NCBI GenBank assembly: GCA_030150045.1
Contig: JASLGM010000047.1
Coordinates: 1-64,000, forward strand
DNA from: Taishania sp.
Lineage (GTDB): Bacteria > Bacteroidota > Bacteroidia > Flavobacteriales_D > Crocinitomicaceae
DNA: 64,000 bases
Direction of reading: 5' to 3'
Both the position numbers and the translations under genes were made by a program. Of this stretch, positions 43,947 through 54,672 are shown one piece after another. How positions within the stretch are numbered: the stretch's first letter is position 1; every line of letters starts with the position of its first letter. The notes below the pieces were generated by a model, which saw nothing but the letters and a program-made list of their open reading frames with translations, made no database searches and was not told the origin of the DNA.

Positions 43947-44615
43947 TTAATCATTGCGTTTCCACGCACGTGTCATTTCCCTTTTTCCAGGAGGTCCAGG
44001 CAAGGGTTCAATGGCAAATCCCAATCCTTTCAAATCTCTTTTCACCTGTCCTTTAGCGCAATAAGTCACCAAAAAGGCATCTACTTTTAATGCATCATAC
44101 ATTTTCTTTAAGATCGAAACGTCCCACATTTCTGCTTGTGCACGAGGACCAAATGCATCATAAAAGACAACATCGTACGCTTCTCTTTCAAGTACATATT
44201 CTTCCATTTTCGCTTCTATTTTCTGAAATGAAAACAGTTCGTTATACGCCAATTCTACATTCCATTCTTGGCTATGCATCCATTCAAAAACAGGAATAAT
44301 GGAATCACTAATACCTTTAAAGTATTCCATTTTCAAGGCAATTTCTAGTGAAACCGGAAAAGCCTCAATGCCGTGATATATGACTTTTACTTGATGCTCC
44401 ATTGCAAATTGATATGCTAAAACAGCATTCAAACCGGTTCCAAACCCCATCTCAAAAACATGAATTTCTTTCCCCTTTGCAGCGTGCAATCCCATTTTGA
44501 TAAAAACGTGAACAGCCTCTTGAATTGCGCCATTAGACGAATGATAGGTTTCATCCAAATGTGGCAAATAAATGGTTTTTGACCCATCTTGAGTCTCAAT
44601 GATTTGATGTTGCAT
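43947..44615 (-). CDS. mnmD: tRNA mnm5s2U34 methyltransferase (MnmD)
   Basis: A 222-residue SAM-dependent methyltransferase matching the stand-alone MnmD domain, which in E. coli is fused as MnmC. It performs the last methylation in forming mnm5(s2)U at the wobble position of tRNAs. Motifs: MGFGTGLNAVLA (56-67), YHGIEAFPVS, VVFYDAFGPRAQAEMWD, and the C-terminal LPGPPGKREMTRA. The oxidoreductase half of MnmC is absent, as is usual outside enterobacteria. A TATTTTTG box sits four bases before the ATG, suggesting a leaderless mRNA. It converges with the PepSY gene, 18 bases apart. Confidence 0.93.
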   Translation of the reverse strand: MQHQIIETQDGSKTIYLPHLDETYHSSNGAIQEAVHVFIKMGLHAAKGKEIHVFEMGFGTGLNAVLAYQFAMEHQVKVIYHGIEAFPVSLEIALKMEYFKGISDSIIPVFEWMHSQEWNVELAYNELFSFQKIEAKMEEYVLEREAYDVVFYDAFGPRAQAEMWDVSILKKMYDALKVDAFLVTYCAKGQVKRDLKGLGFAIEPLPGPPGKREMTRAWKRND

Positions 44616-44619
44616 GCTT

Positions 44620-44627
44620 CAAAAATA
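44620..44627 (-). promoter_or_regulatory. -7 promoter box (TATTTTTG) of mnmD
   Basis: An exact TAnnTTTG match on the minus strand; only AAGC separates it from the mnmD ATG. Confidence 0.62.
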
Positions 44628-44699
44628 AGCTTAATCCGTGATTGAAAAGAAATCCATTTCAAAAAAAAACGTTCTCAACTATAGAGCCCAATACGCTGT

Positions 44700-44744
44700 T
44701 TCTTATCCCATGCGCTAAAGCGTGAAGACCGAAATGGCTGCCAA
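44700..44744 (-). repeat. Dispersed repeat family B, copy B4 (partial)
   Basis: Read on the minus strand only the leading part remains: TTTGGCAGCCATTTCGGTCTT and CACGCTTTAGCGC. The middle stem-loop with the GCTTCC...GGTCGC loop is missing. It lies 24 bases from A6 in the same orientation. Confidence 0.62.
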
Positions 44745-44768
44745 AAAAAACACTTATTTACTTTATTT

Positions 44769-44866
44769 GGGCGTTCCCCTTCCCCAAACAACTGGGAAAA
44801 GGGTCGGGCTATTCATTACAAGTTTTTTGCTACTCAAAAAAGCTTTCCATTGTTATCCCTAACGCG
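44769..44866 (-). repeat. Dispersed structured repeat family A, copy A6
   Basis: Read on the minus strand: CGCGTTAGGGAT ... AACGCCC. First hairpin TTTTTTG/CAAAAAA (extended by AAG/CTT); second CCCTTTTCCCA/TTGGGGAAGGG. The joiners AATGGAAAGCTT and AATGAATAGCCCGACC match the A4/A7 subtype. Confidence 0.83.
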
Positions 44867-45013
44867 AGATTCATTTTCATTATTCGCGGTTTTGTAGTGT
44901 AAAACCTGCTAAAGGAAGACCCGTTATTGCCCTTATCAGAGTGTTACTTTTGATTGTGTTTTTTCTTTTCATAAAATAGTTCTGAATGGACAAAAAATAC
45001 GACATCTAATCCT

Positions 45014-45021
45014 TATATTTG
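45014..45021 (+). promoter_or_regulatory. -7 promoter box (TATATTTG) of dnaB
   Basis: An exact TAnnTTTG match ending five bases before the dnaB ATG. A second box, TACTTTTG, lies upstream at 44945-44952 and could give a longer leader. Confidence 0.58.
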
Positions 45022-45026
45022 CTTTT

Positions 45027-46577
45027 ATGGAAAGTCCAATAGATAACAAAAAGAAAGTAAACCCACGCATATCCTCTGCAACACCATCAATTACTGATCT
45101 TGGAAGAATCCCACCGCAAGCTGTGGATATTGAACAAGCAATTATTGGGGCGATGATGCTCGAAAAAAACGCGGTGTCTGACACCATGGATATTCTTTCT
45201 CCACAAAGTTTTTACGATCCAAAACACCAGTTTATTTATGGTGTAATTCGTGAGCTTTTTAACACTTCAACCCCGATTGACCTGCTGACAGTAATCAATC
45301 AATTGAAGAAAAATGGGGAGTTGGAAGCAGCTGGCGGTGTTTCTTATGTTTCTATGCTTACCACACGTGTGGCTTCAACAGCTCACATTGAATTTCACGC
45401 ACGTATCATCATTGAAAAATCAATTAAAAGAGAATTGATCCGCATTAGTTCGGATATTATTAAGGATTCTTTTGATGATACAAAAGATGCTTTTGATGCG
45501 TTGGCAAATGCGGAAAAACACCTTTTCGAAATTGCGGAAAAAAACATGGGGCGCGCGGTTGACACCATGCCGAATGTGGTTCGTCAAGCGATTGAGGAGA
45601 TTGAAATTGCATCTCAAAATAAATCGGGTATTTCGGGTATTCCAACTGGATTCCGAGAATTGGATAAGGTAACTTCTGGTTGGCAGCGTTCGGATATGAT
45701 CGTTATTGCAGCACGTCCGGCGATGGGTAAAACAGCTTTTGTACTTTCTATGGCTCGAAATACAGCAGTAGATTACAACATGGGCGTTGCATTGTTCTCG
45801 CTAGAGATGTCTTCTGTTCAGCTTGTAAAACGTTTGATTGCATCAGAAGCACGTTTGTCGGCTGAGAAGTTAAGAAAAGGAGATCTTGCAGAACATGAAT
45901 TCCAACAATTACATACACGAATTGCAAAGCTTTCAAAAGCCCCACTTTATATTGATGACACGCCTGGAATTTCCATTTTCGATTTACGGGCAAAATGTCG
46001 TCGTTTAAAGTTACAATACAACATTGATATGGTCATCATTGACTATTTACAACTTATGACCGCCGGAGGTTCTAAAGGTGTAGGTAGCCGTGAGCAAGAG
46101 ATTTCAGCTATTTCCCGTTCCATTAAAGAAATTGCCAAAGAATTAAATGTCCCTATGATTGCTCTTTCTCAGTTGTCACGTTCGGTTGAACAACGTGGAG
46201 GAGACAAACGTCCAGTACTTTCTGACTTACGTGAATCTGGAGCGATTGAGCAAGATGCGGATATCGTTTCTTTTATTTACCGTCCAGAATACTATGGTTT
46301 TACGGAAGATGAAAACAATCAGTCCAACAAAGGTGTTGGGGAAATCATTATTGCAAAGCATAGAAATGGTAGTCTTGAGAGCGTTCGTCTTCGCTTTATC
46401 GGTGAATTTGCACGTTTTGAAAATATTGACGAGCCTGTAGATTTTGGAACAACAACAGGATCTGCAATGCCACAATCCACCTCTTTTGGTGAGAACAGTT
46501 ACACCATTCCGTCTAAACTAAATTCTTTTCTAGATGACGGTAATGATTTTGATGGATTCTCCGAAGTACCTTTTTAA
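45027..46577 (+). CDS. dnaB: Replicative DNA helicase
   Basis: A 516-residue DnaB hexameric helicase. The N-terminal DnaB domain starts at PPQAVDIEQAIIGAMM (about 33-48). The RecA-like motor has the Walker A ARPAMGKTAF (about 230-239), LFSLEMSSVQLVKR, MVIIDYLQLM (Walker B), and EQDADIVSFIYRPEYY near the C-terminus. No intein is present. The C-terminal tail is about 40 residues of low-similarity sequence. The next gene starts nine bases after the stop, so they may be co-transcribed. Confidence 0.97.
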   Translation: MESPIDNKKKVNPRISSATPSITDLGRIPPQAVDIEQAIIGAMMLEKNAVSDTMDILSPQSFYDPKHQFIYGVIRELFNTSTPIDLLTVINQLKKNGELEAAGGVSYVSMLTTRVASTAHIEFHARIIIEKSIKRELIRISSDIIKDSFDDTKDAFDALANAEKHLFEIAEKNMGRAVDTMPNVVRQAIEEIEIASQNKSGISGIPTGFRELDKVTSGWQRSDMIVIAARPAMGKTAFVLSMARNTAVDYNMGVALFSLEMSSVQLVKRLIASEARLSAEKLRKGDLAEHEFQQLHTRIAKLSKAPLYIDDTPGISIFDLRAKCRRLKLQYNIDMVIIDYLQLMTAGGSKGVGSREQEISAISRSIKEIAKELNVPMIALSQLSRSVEQRGGDKRPVLSDLRESGAIEQDADIVSFIYRPEYYGFTEDENNQSNKGVGEIIIAKHRNGSLESVRLRFIGEFARFENIDEPVDFGTTTGSAMPQSTSFGENSYTIPSKLNSFLDDGNDFDGFSEVPF

Positions 46578-46586
46578 ATATGTAGC

Positions 46587-47849
46587 ATGAAGTTTATTCT
46601 TTTCATTGTTTCTTTTTTCTGTTTGACACATGTTCAGGCCTCAACAATTTTGGTTCCCATGGATGGTTCACAGAACAATCATTTAAAAGCATATGGCGTT
46701 GCGTTTTGGGTGTTGGAAAAAGACGTAACAATGGAATGGCTCTTGAATTACCGTGGAGGCTCTTTTCTTTTTCCGCACATGGTAGCTATTGAAGAGGAAT
46801 TAACCATCCGTGGTGTCCGTTATGAAATTCTTTCTGATGGTCAAACTGCCAATATAAAAAAACAAATTGCTTCACCTGAAGTAAACATGGAAGTGGTACA
46901 ATTAGAAAAGGTACCTAAAATAGCAGTATATACACCACCCGGAAAACAACCTTGGGACGATGCCGTAACCCTTGTTTTAGATTATGCTGAGATTCCATTC
47001 GAGAAAATTTATGATCAAGATATCATTCAAGGAAAACTCCCGCTTTATGATTGGCTACATTTACATCACGAAGATTTTACAGGTCAATATGGGAAATTTT
47101 ATGCCTCATACAGAAGCTTCCCTTGGTACAAACAACAAGTAGCAGACGCTGAAGAACTTGCAAAATCATTGGGTTTCAATAAAGTTTCTCAATTAAAACT
47201 GGGGGTTGCGCAACAAATAAAAAACTTTGTTCTCGGTGGAGGTTTCCTTTTCACTATGTGCAGTGGAACGGACAGTTTCGACATTGCTTTAGCAGCACAA
47301 AAAACAGATATCTGCGAATCCATGTATGATGGAGACCCCGCAGATCCACAAGCACAACAAAAATTAGATTTCAACCAATCTTTTGCATTTGAAAACTATC
47401 AATTGGAAAGAGATCCTCTTAAATATGAATACTCAAGTATTGATGGTACGGACTTGCGACGCATGAATGGCGTGAGAGAAAACACAGATAAATTCACTTT
47501 ATTTGAATTCAGCGCAAAGTGGGATGTAATTCCAACCATGCTTACACAATGCCACACAGATATCATTGATGGCTTCATGGGACAAACAACAGATTTTATA
47601 AAAGACTATATTAAACCAAATGTTCTTATATTAGGCGAAAATAAATCTTTAGGTACCGCAAGATATATACATGGTGAAATGGGACAAGGCACGTGGACCT
47701 TCTATGGCGGCCATGATCCAGAGGATTATGAACACAAAGTAGACGACCCACCGACAGATTTAAACTTGCACCCAAACTCACCTGGTTACCGATTGATTTT
47801 AAATAATATACTTTTCCCCGCTGCTAAAAAGAAAAAGAGAAAAACTTAG
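46587..47849 (+). CDS. Conserved exported Bacteroidota protein often named 'asparagine synthetase B'
   Basis: A 420-residue protein with a signal peptide (about 1-18, ending VQAS). The start of the mature part, TILVPMDGSQNNHLKAYGVAFWVLE, is that of a widespread Bacteroidota family usually labelled 'asparagine synthetase B' in databases. It lacks the ATP-pyrophosphatase and class II amidotransferase motifs of real AsnB, and an exported protein would lack substrates, so that name is misleading. GGGFLFTMCSGTDSFDIAL (about 210-228) resembles the nucleophile elbow of class I amidotransferase-like folds. The function is unknown. It lies nine bases after dnaB. Confidence 0.72.
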   Translation: MKFILFIVSFFCLTHVQASTILVPMDGSQNNHLKAYGVAFWVLEKDVTMEWLLNYRGGSFLFPHMVAIEEELTIRGVRYEILSDGQTANIKKQIASPEVNMEVVQLEKVPKIAVYTPPGKQPWDDAVTLVLDYAEIPFEKIYDQDIIQGKLPLYDWLHLHHEDFTGQYGKFYASYRSFPWYKQQVADAEELAKSLGFNKVSQLKLGVAQQIKNFVLGGGFLFTMCSGTDSFDIALAAQKTDICESMYDGDPADPQAQQKLDFNQSFAFENYQLERDPLKYEYSSIDGTDLRRMNGVRENTDKFTLFEFSAKWDVIPTMLTQCHTDIIDGFMGQTTDFIKDYIKPNVLILGENKSLGTARYIHGEMGQGTWTFYGGHDPEDYEHKVDDPPTDLNLHPNSPGYRLILNNILFPAAKKKKRKT

Positions 47850-47886
47850 GTTTTAGGTATTGTAAATTGCTAACTATAAATAAATC

Positions 47887-50529
47887 ATGAATCGTAAACT
47901 CTTACTATTATGCGGTTTAGTATTTTCTTGGTCTGTCTCTGCGCAAGAAGCAGTGAAGACAAAGATCAATCCGCAGACGGTAACCTCAACAGTTACCAAA
48001 ATCTCTAGTGTACCCCCTTCAGATGACGATCATTCACATGAATTTTGTCTTACTACAAAATTAACTGAACGTTATTACAATTCGGTTGGATCTGCATCGG
48101 AATACCGTTCACAATACATTCAGCTTGCTCAACAAATGAGAAGCATGGATGTAGCCAAAGCTGGCGGAACCATTCCTATCATTTTCCATGTTGTACATAA
48201 TCCAAATCGCCCGGCGACAAACGTACCGTACGCAAAAATTCAAGCTATATTCAATGAAATCAACCGAGATTTCAACTTATTGAACCCCGATCGTACACAA
48301 GCACGCACGCAACAATTTGGATTTACACCTGCAAATGCTCAAATTAATTTTTGTTTGGCAACGGTTACTCCAACAGGAACAACCCTGGCAGAACCAGGAG
48401 TAATTCGTGTACAAACTACAAAAAACTGGTGGAATTCTGACGCTGGTGAAGAAAACAGAATGAAATCTGCAGCCACAGGTGGATCTCAAATTTGGGATAG
48501 AACAAAATACCTAAACGTTTGGATTTGTGACATTACAAATGGTGCAAACAGTGGAACAGCTGGTTATGCTTATATGCCTTATCCTACGGTATTACCAAAC
48601 AGTAATAATGACGGTATCGTATTGGATTACAACCTAGGCGTTAATAATGAACACGTATTGACTCATGAAATAGGTCATTTCCTTGGGTTAGATCATACTT
48701 GGGGTGAAGGAGGCTGTTCTACCTCTTCATCTGCTGATGACGGCTTCTCTGACACACCTAAAACAGCAGGCCCATCTTTTAACTATAGTGGTTCTTGTTC
48801 AGGAAACCAACGCGTTTGTAGCGGAATTCAAACCCAGTACGAAAACTACATGGACTATTCCAATTGTACAGTAATGTTTACTACAGAACAGGCAAACTAT
48901 ATGAATACGATTCTTAACGGGATTCGTAGATCTTTATTAACTTCTAACGGATGTGCAGGCAGTACAGCAAGTGCTCAACCTGTTGTAAATTTCAACACTA
49001 CTCTTGCTGAACCAATTACTATTTCAGTTGGAACAAGTGTACAATTTAACGACCTTTCAACGAATACACCAACATCTTGGTCTTGGAACTTTGGTGGAGG
49101 AGCAACAAACTCTACACTTCAAAATCCACGTGTAGCATTTAACACACCGGGAACATATACGGTAACATTAAATGCAACAAACGCAAACGGAACAGGAACA
49201 TTGACAAAGAACGGTTACATCAAAGTTGTTGCTGCATCGACAGGTTCCTCTTGTGATACTTTACGTAACTACAATCCTTCTCAATCCCTTTATACACTAC
49301 CTTATGATGGTGGATATTTAGGTGGAACAGGTAGATTAACACCAACAACAGTTGTTACGGAGTGGGCTGAATCATTCAACACATCTACTTCAACAAAAGT
49401 AAAGGCAGTACGCCTTGCACTTACTCGTGTGGTAAACCGCAGTAATGGTAACATTATTGTTAAAGTATATGCTAACAACAGTGGCAAACCAGGAACTGTA
49501 CTAGCACAGCAATCAGTTGCTTTATCTGCATTGACGGTTAATAACTTTAACACCATCGCCTTCACCACACCTCCAACAGTAAACGGTGCTTTTTTTGTAG
49601 GTTATCAAATGAGTAGTACTGCCGGAGATACAACTGCAATTCCAGCGAATTACAACCAAACGGGAACACCGCGTAATACAACTTATTTATTTGTTACGGG
49701 TTCAATCAATGATTGGCAAACTGTTCCTTCTATTTTCACGAATACAAACACACAATTAGCACTAGATGTTCTCCTATCAAACGGAGGTGAACCAAACTTG
49801 GTGTTGAACACTTCAAACACTGCATTCTGTGTTGGTGGAGCTATCGATTTAAGTGGAACAGCATCTTCCAATGTGAATGATTTCGAATACTATTTGTTAC
49901 CAGCTACTGGAAACTCAGTTATCAATTCATCAACCAATGCTAACTCTTCTTTTACAGTAAATAACACAGGGAATTTCCGTGTAGTAGCGTACGGAAACGG
50001 TGGCTGTACATGGGATGAAGAGATCATAAACCTTGCAGTTTCGGCAAAACCGACAGCTTTGGTTTCTCCAGTAAATTCGGAATGTAATCAAAACAATGGT
50101 CAAATCAATGTGTCAAACCTAGCGCAAGGAAACGGCTCAGCGTACAAAGCATCTATCAATGGTACAACCTTCATCAACGCACCCGGAATTTTCAATTCTT
50201 TGACACCAGGAGCGTATACGGTTACTGTTAAAAATGATGCGCCAGGATGTCAAACCACGTACCCTATTAACATCATCAACGATTGTTTGGCAGTAGACGC
50301 AGCGGATGAAAACAGTGTACGTATTTATCCAAATCCTACGACAGATGTCATTACAATTGAAGTAGAAAATGCAGAAATTGAAATCATAGATGTAAATGGT
50401 AAATCAATCCTTAGCTCAAGCGTTCTTGAAAAAGGTACAATTGATTTATCACCTCTTTCAAAAGGAATTTATATGCTGAAAATTAAAGGGACGACAACGA
50501 ATAAAACGGTTCGTATCGAAAAACTTTAA
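47887..50529 (+). CDS. Secreted M43-family metalloprotease with PKD domain and T9SS sorting tail
   Basis: An 880-residue secreted protein. Signal peptide (1-19, ending SVSAQ); M43/pappalysin-type catalytic domain with HEIGHFLGLDH (260-270), met-turn region ENYMDYSNCTVMFT, and paired cysteines; a PKD domain (about 365-450, GTSVQFNDLS, WSWNFGGG, PGTYTVTLNATN); beta-rich regions; and a type A T9SS sorting domain at the end (RIYPNPTTDVITIEV...GIYMLKIKG). It resembles cytophagalysin-like proteases that digest extracellular protein. The propeptide has a DDDHSHEFC segment. It is followed by a strong terminator and stands alone. Confidence 0.93.
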   Translation: MNRKLLLLCGLVFSWSVSAQEAVKTKINPQTVTSTVTKISSVPPSDDDHSHEFCLTTKLTERYYNSVGSASEYRSQYIQLAQQMRSMDVAKAGGTIPIIFHVVHNPNRPATNVPYAKIQAIFNEINRDFNLLNPDRTQARTQQFGFTPANAQINFCLATVTPTGTTLAEPGVIRVQTTKNWWNSDAGEENRMKSAATGGSQIWDRTKYLNVWICDITNGANSGTAGYAYMPYPTVLPNSNNDGIVLDYNLGVNNEHVLTHEIGHFLGLDHTWGEGGCSTSSSADDGFSDTPKTAGPSFNYSGSCSGNQRVCSGIQTQYENYMDYSNCTVMFTTEQANYMNTILNGIRRSLLTSNGCAGSTASAQPVVNFNTTLAEPITISVGTSVQFNDLSTNTPTSWSWNFGGGATNSTLQNPRVAFNTPGTYTVTLNATNANGTGTLTKNGYIKVVAASTGSSCDTLRNYNPSQSLYTLPYDGGYLGGTGRLTPTTVVTEWAESFNTSTSTKVKAVRLALTRVVNRSNGNIIVKVYANNSGKPGTVLAQQSVALSALTVNNFNTIAFTTPPTVNGAFFVGYQMSSTAGDTTAIPANYNQTGTPRNTTYLFVTGSINDWQTVPSIFTNTNTQLALDVLLSNGGEPNLVLNTSNTAFCVGGAIDLSGTASSNVNDFEYYLLPATGNSVINSSTNANSSFTVNNTGNFRVVAYGNGGCTWDEEIINLAVSAKPTALVSPVNSECNQNNGQINVSNLAQGNGSAYKASINGTTFINAPGIFNSLTPGAYTVTVKNDAPGCQTTYPINIINDCLAVDAADENSVRIYPNPTTDVITIEVENAEIEIIDVNGKSILSSSVLEKGTIDLSPLSKGIYMLKIKGTTTNKTVRIEKL

Positions 50530-50546
50530 TTCATTTTATTTGATAG

Positions 50547-50580
50547 AAAATCCCGGGTTGAAAAGCTCGGGATTTTTTTT
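50547..50580 (+). terminator. Intrinsic terminator after the M43 protease gene
   Basis: AAATCCCGgg pairs with ctCGGGATTT around a short A-rich loop, followed by a T-run. Confidence 0.85.
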
Positions 50581-50615
50581 GCCCTCTCCGTCCGTAAAAG
50601 AATAAGGATTAACAC

Positions 50616-50701
50616 CGCGTTAGGGATACAAGAGGAAAGCTTTTTCGTGAAGGATGAACGGAAAACTTGGAACGGATAGCCCGACCCAAAGGGGAACGCC
50701 C
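50616..50701 (+). repeat. Dispersed structured repeat family A, copy A7
   Basis: The shortest A copy: CGCGTTAGGGAT ... GGGGAACGCCC. First hairpin TTTTTCGT/ACGGAAAA (one G-T pair, extended by AAG/CTT). The second is reduced to CCC/GGG. The joiners GAGGAAAGCTT and AACGGATAGCCCGACC are conserved. Confidence 0.82.
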
Positions 50702-50736
50702 AAAACAAAAAAATCAAGAAAAGTAAAGCGATTTTT

Positions 50737-50885
50737 CTTGGCAGCTTTAACGGTCTACGGGCTTTAGTACATTTCGTAAAATGGGTTCGTTAGCGAGTTG
50801 AAACGTGCTTCCGTTGGTCGCAATTTCAACTTAGCACTCCCTCCATTTTCCGTTCATGTAGCTATCGCCCTCCATCCTAGCTGAG
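50737..50885 (+). repeat. Dispersed repeat family B, copy B5
   Basis: TTGGCAGCTTTAACGGTCTAC, GGGCTTTAGTA, then stem AGTTGAAA/TTTCAACT capped by GTGCTTCCGTTGGTCGC, then AGCACTCCCTCC and TAGCTATCGCCCTCC. The stem differs in sequence from B2 but is equally complementary. It starts 35 bases after A7. Confidence 0.76.
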
Positions 50886-50920
50886 ATATATTTTTCAGTA
50901 TTTTAGTTTGATATAAAAAC

Positions 50921-50948
50921 AAAAAAAGGAGCATTTTCATGCTCCTTT
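50921..50948 (-). terminator. Intrinsic terminator after gyrB
   Basis: On the minus strand AAAGGAGCAT pairs perfectly with ATGCTCCTTT around a GAAA loop, followed by a T-run. Confidence 0.88.
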
Positions 50949-50967
50949 CTGTCTTATTTTGTGCTGA

Positions 50968-52935
<1,968 letters not shown>

Positions 52936-52957
52936 TTAGAAAAATTGCTTGAACTCC

Positions 52958-52965
52958 CAAAAATA
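52958..52965 (-). promoter_or_regulatory. -7 promoter box (TATTTTTG) of gyrB
   Basis: An exact TAnnTTTG match on the minus strand, 34 bases before the gyrB ATG. Confidence 0.55.
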
Positions 52966-53045
52966 GGCAATTGAACGCTGAAAACAGCCGTAAAAAAGCG
53001 GAGATTCTAGAATTTTATTAACAAATGTTTAAAACTATATTTATA

Positions 53046-53594
53046 TTATTTCTTTTCCCCTTTTTTTTCAATCCACTGTATGATTTCTTCATCTAAAGGA
53101 CTTACTTTGGGCGCAATTACTTTTTCAAGTTGTCCGTTCTCATTGATTAAAAACTTTTGGAAATTCCAACTTACCTTTTCATCTGAAACTCCGTTTTCAC
53201 TTTTCGTTGTTAGATAAGTAAACAAGGGATGCATTCCTTTCCCTTTTACAGTTACTTTACTCATCATTGTAAAGCTTACTCCATAATTCTTTTGGCAGAA
53301 AGCAGCAATCTCCTCTTCTGTACCTGGTTCTTGTCCCATAAAATCATTTGCAGGAAAACCAATGATCTCGAATCCTTGATTTTTGTATTTCAAATATAAT
53401 GCTTGCAATTTTTCGTACTGTGGCGTCAATCCACACTTACTTGCGGTATTGACAATCATTACTTTCTTTCCTTTGAATTGTTGCCAATCCAAGACTTTGC
53501 TTTCGATATCAATTACCTTGAATTCGTATATCGTTTTTGATGGTCCTAACATGGTGAGAAGAGATATGATTAATGCGGAAAAAAATATTTTCAT
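53046..53594 (-). CDS. Glutathione-peroxidase-family protein, exported
   Basis: A 182-residue thiol peroxidase of the glutathione peroxidase family with an N-terminal signal peptide or anchor (about 1-19). The catalytic tetrad is visible as C54 in NTASKCGLTPQYE, Q88 in ANDFMGQEPG, and W in SWNFQKFLI. The active residue is cysteine, not selenocysteine. Bacteria with bacillithiol rather than glutathione usually use thioredoxin as reductant for this family, so the donor is inferred to be thioredoxin-like. It is probably periplasmic and reduces peroxides. It is monocistronic. Confidence 0.92.
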   Translation of the reverse strand: MKIFFSALIISLLTMLGPSKTIYEFKVIDIESKVLDWQQFKGKKVMIVNTASKCGLTPQYEKLQALYLKYKNQGFEIIGFPANDFMGQEPGTEEEIAAFCQKNYGVSFTMMSKVTVKGKGMHPLFTYLTTKSENGVSDEKVSWNFQKFLINENGQLEKVIAPKVSPLDEEIIQWIEKKGEKK

Positions 53595-53799
53595 TGTATC
53601 TGATTTAACTTCATAAAGATACGAAAAATATTATCATTTATTGGTCGAGTCCTGTAATAAAACCACTCCATTTAACAATGAATAGAGCTATTTATCTACA
53701 TATTTCACCTTTTCTTCATTGAGACCAAAACATTTCAAGTGTTTTATCCGTATATTACTTTTTTAAAACAAGAAAAATAGAAATCCATTCTTCTAAAAA

Positions 53800-54672
53800 A
53801 TGCCGCATCCCCTTCAAACCCTCTTCTTAATAAGCTGTTTTTTTTCGGCGTTTTTCTCTTTCAGTCAAATTGAAAACGGCACATACAAAGGCCTATTCTT
53901 TCCAAAAAACAGTGATAAAAATAAAGGAACAATCGTTTCCTTTATAATAAACGATAACAACAGCGAAACGCAGATAAGAATGGAAAGTGTGAACGGTAAG
54001 AATGTAGCTATCAAAAAGGCCTCCTTTGAATATGTAGATAACCAATCCTTAACCTTGAAAGAATCAGTTATCCTACGTAAATCAAAGGAAAACACAACCA
54101 TGTGGTGTAAGTACAATTTCACGGTAAACCTAGATACTTTGGACGGCTATTTCAAAGGGTCTTATACTTCCACGGACTGTGCCAATCAATCTGGAAATAT
54201 CATCTTATATCGCTCTAACGATTTATGGTTAGAAGAGGTAAATACAAAATATGACACCCATAAACATCAACTTTTTCTAGATCAATTATCCAAAGGAATA
54301 CCTTCTCCCGACCAACAATTGAAAGAAAGAAAATCATTTGTATTGCATCCTATTTTCTTTGAATTTGACAAAGCAGAATTAAAACAAGAATACATTGCAT
54401 ATCTAAATAAAATGAGTGCACTTATTCAGGGACATTCCGACATTCGTATAAAAGTTACAGGTCATACAGATGCTGTTGGTAGTGATGTATACAATGACCA
54501 ACTTTCTAAGCTTAGAGCAAAAGTAATTGAAAACTATTTCAACACTGCTGGCATAAGCACTAATCGTTTGATTTTCGACTTTAAAGGGGAACGTTTACCT
54601 GCTGCAACAAACGAAACTAAAGAAGGTAGACAATTGAATAGACGTGTAGATTTTGAATTTATTTATGACTAA
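53800..54672 (+). CDS. OmpA-like domain outer-membrane protein
   Basis: A 290-residue exported protein. The signal peptide ends near FFSFSQ. The N-terminal half (about 25-150) is beta-rich with no named family I can give. The C-terminal OmpA/MotB-like peptidoglycan-binding domain (about 175-290) has the FFEFDKAELKQEY start, VTGHTDAVGSDVYND with the D and R that bind diaminopimelate, and QLNRRVDFEF. It should anchor the outer membrane to peptidoglycan. The last eight bases overlap the next gene's start, so the two are coupled. Confidence 0.88.
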   Translation: MPHPLQTLFLISCFFSAFFSFSQIENGTYKGLFFPKNSDKNKGTIVSFIINDNNSETQIRMESVNGKNVAIKKASFEYVDNQSLTLKESVILRKSKENTTMWCKYNFTVNLDTLDGYFKGSYTSTDCANQSGNIILYRSNDLWLEEVNTKYDTHKHQLFLDQLSKGIPSPDQQLKERKSFVLHPIFFEFDKAELKQEYIAYLNKMSALIQGHSDIRIKVTGHTDAVGSDVYNDQLSKLRAKVIENYFNTAGISTNRLIFDFKGERLPAATNETKEGRQLNRRVDFEFIYD

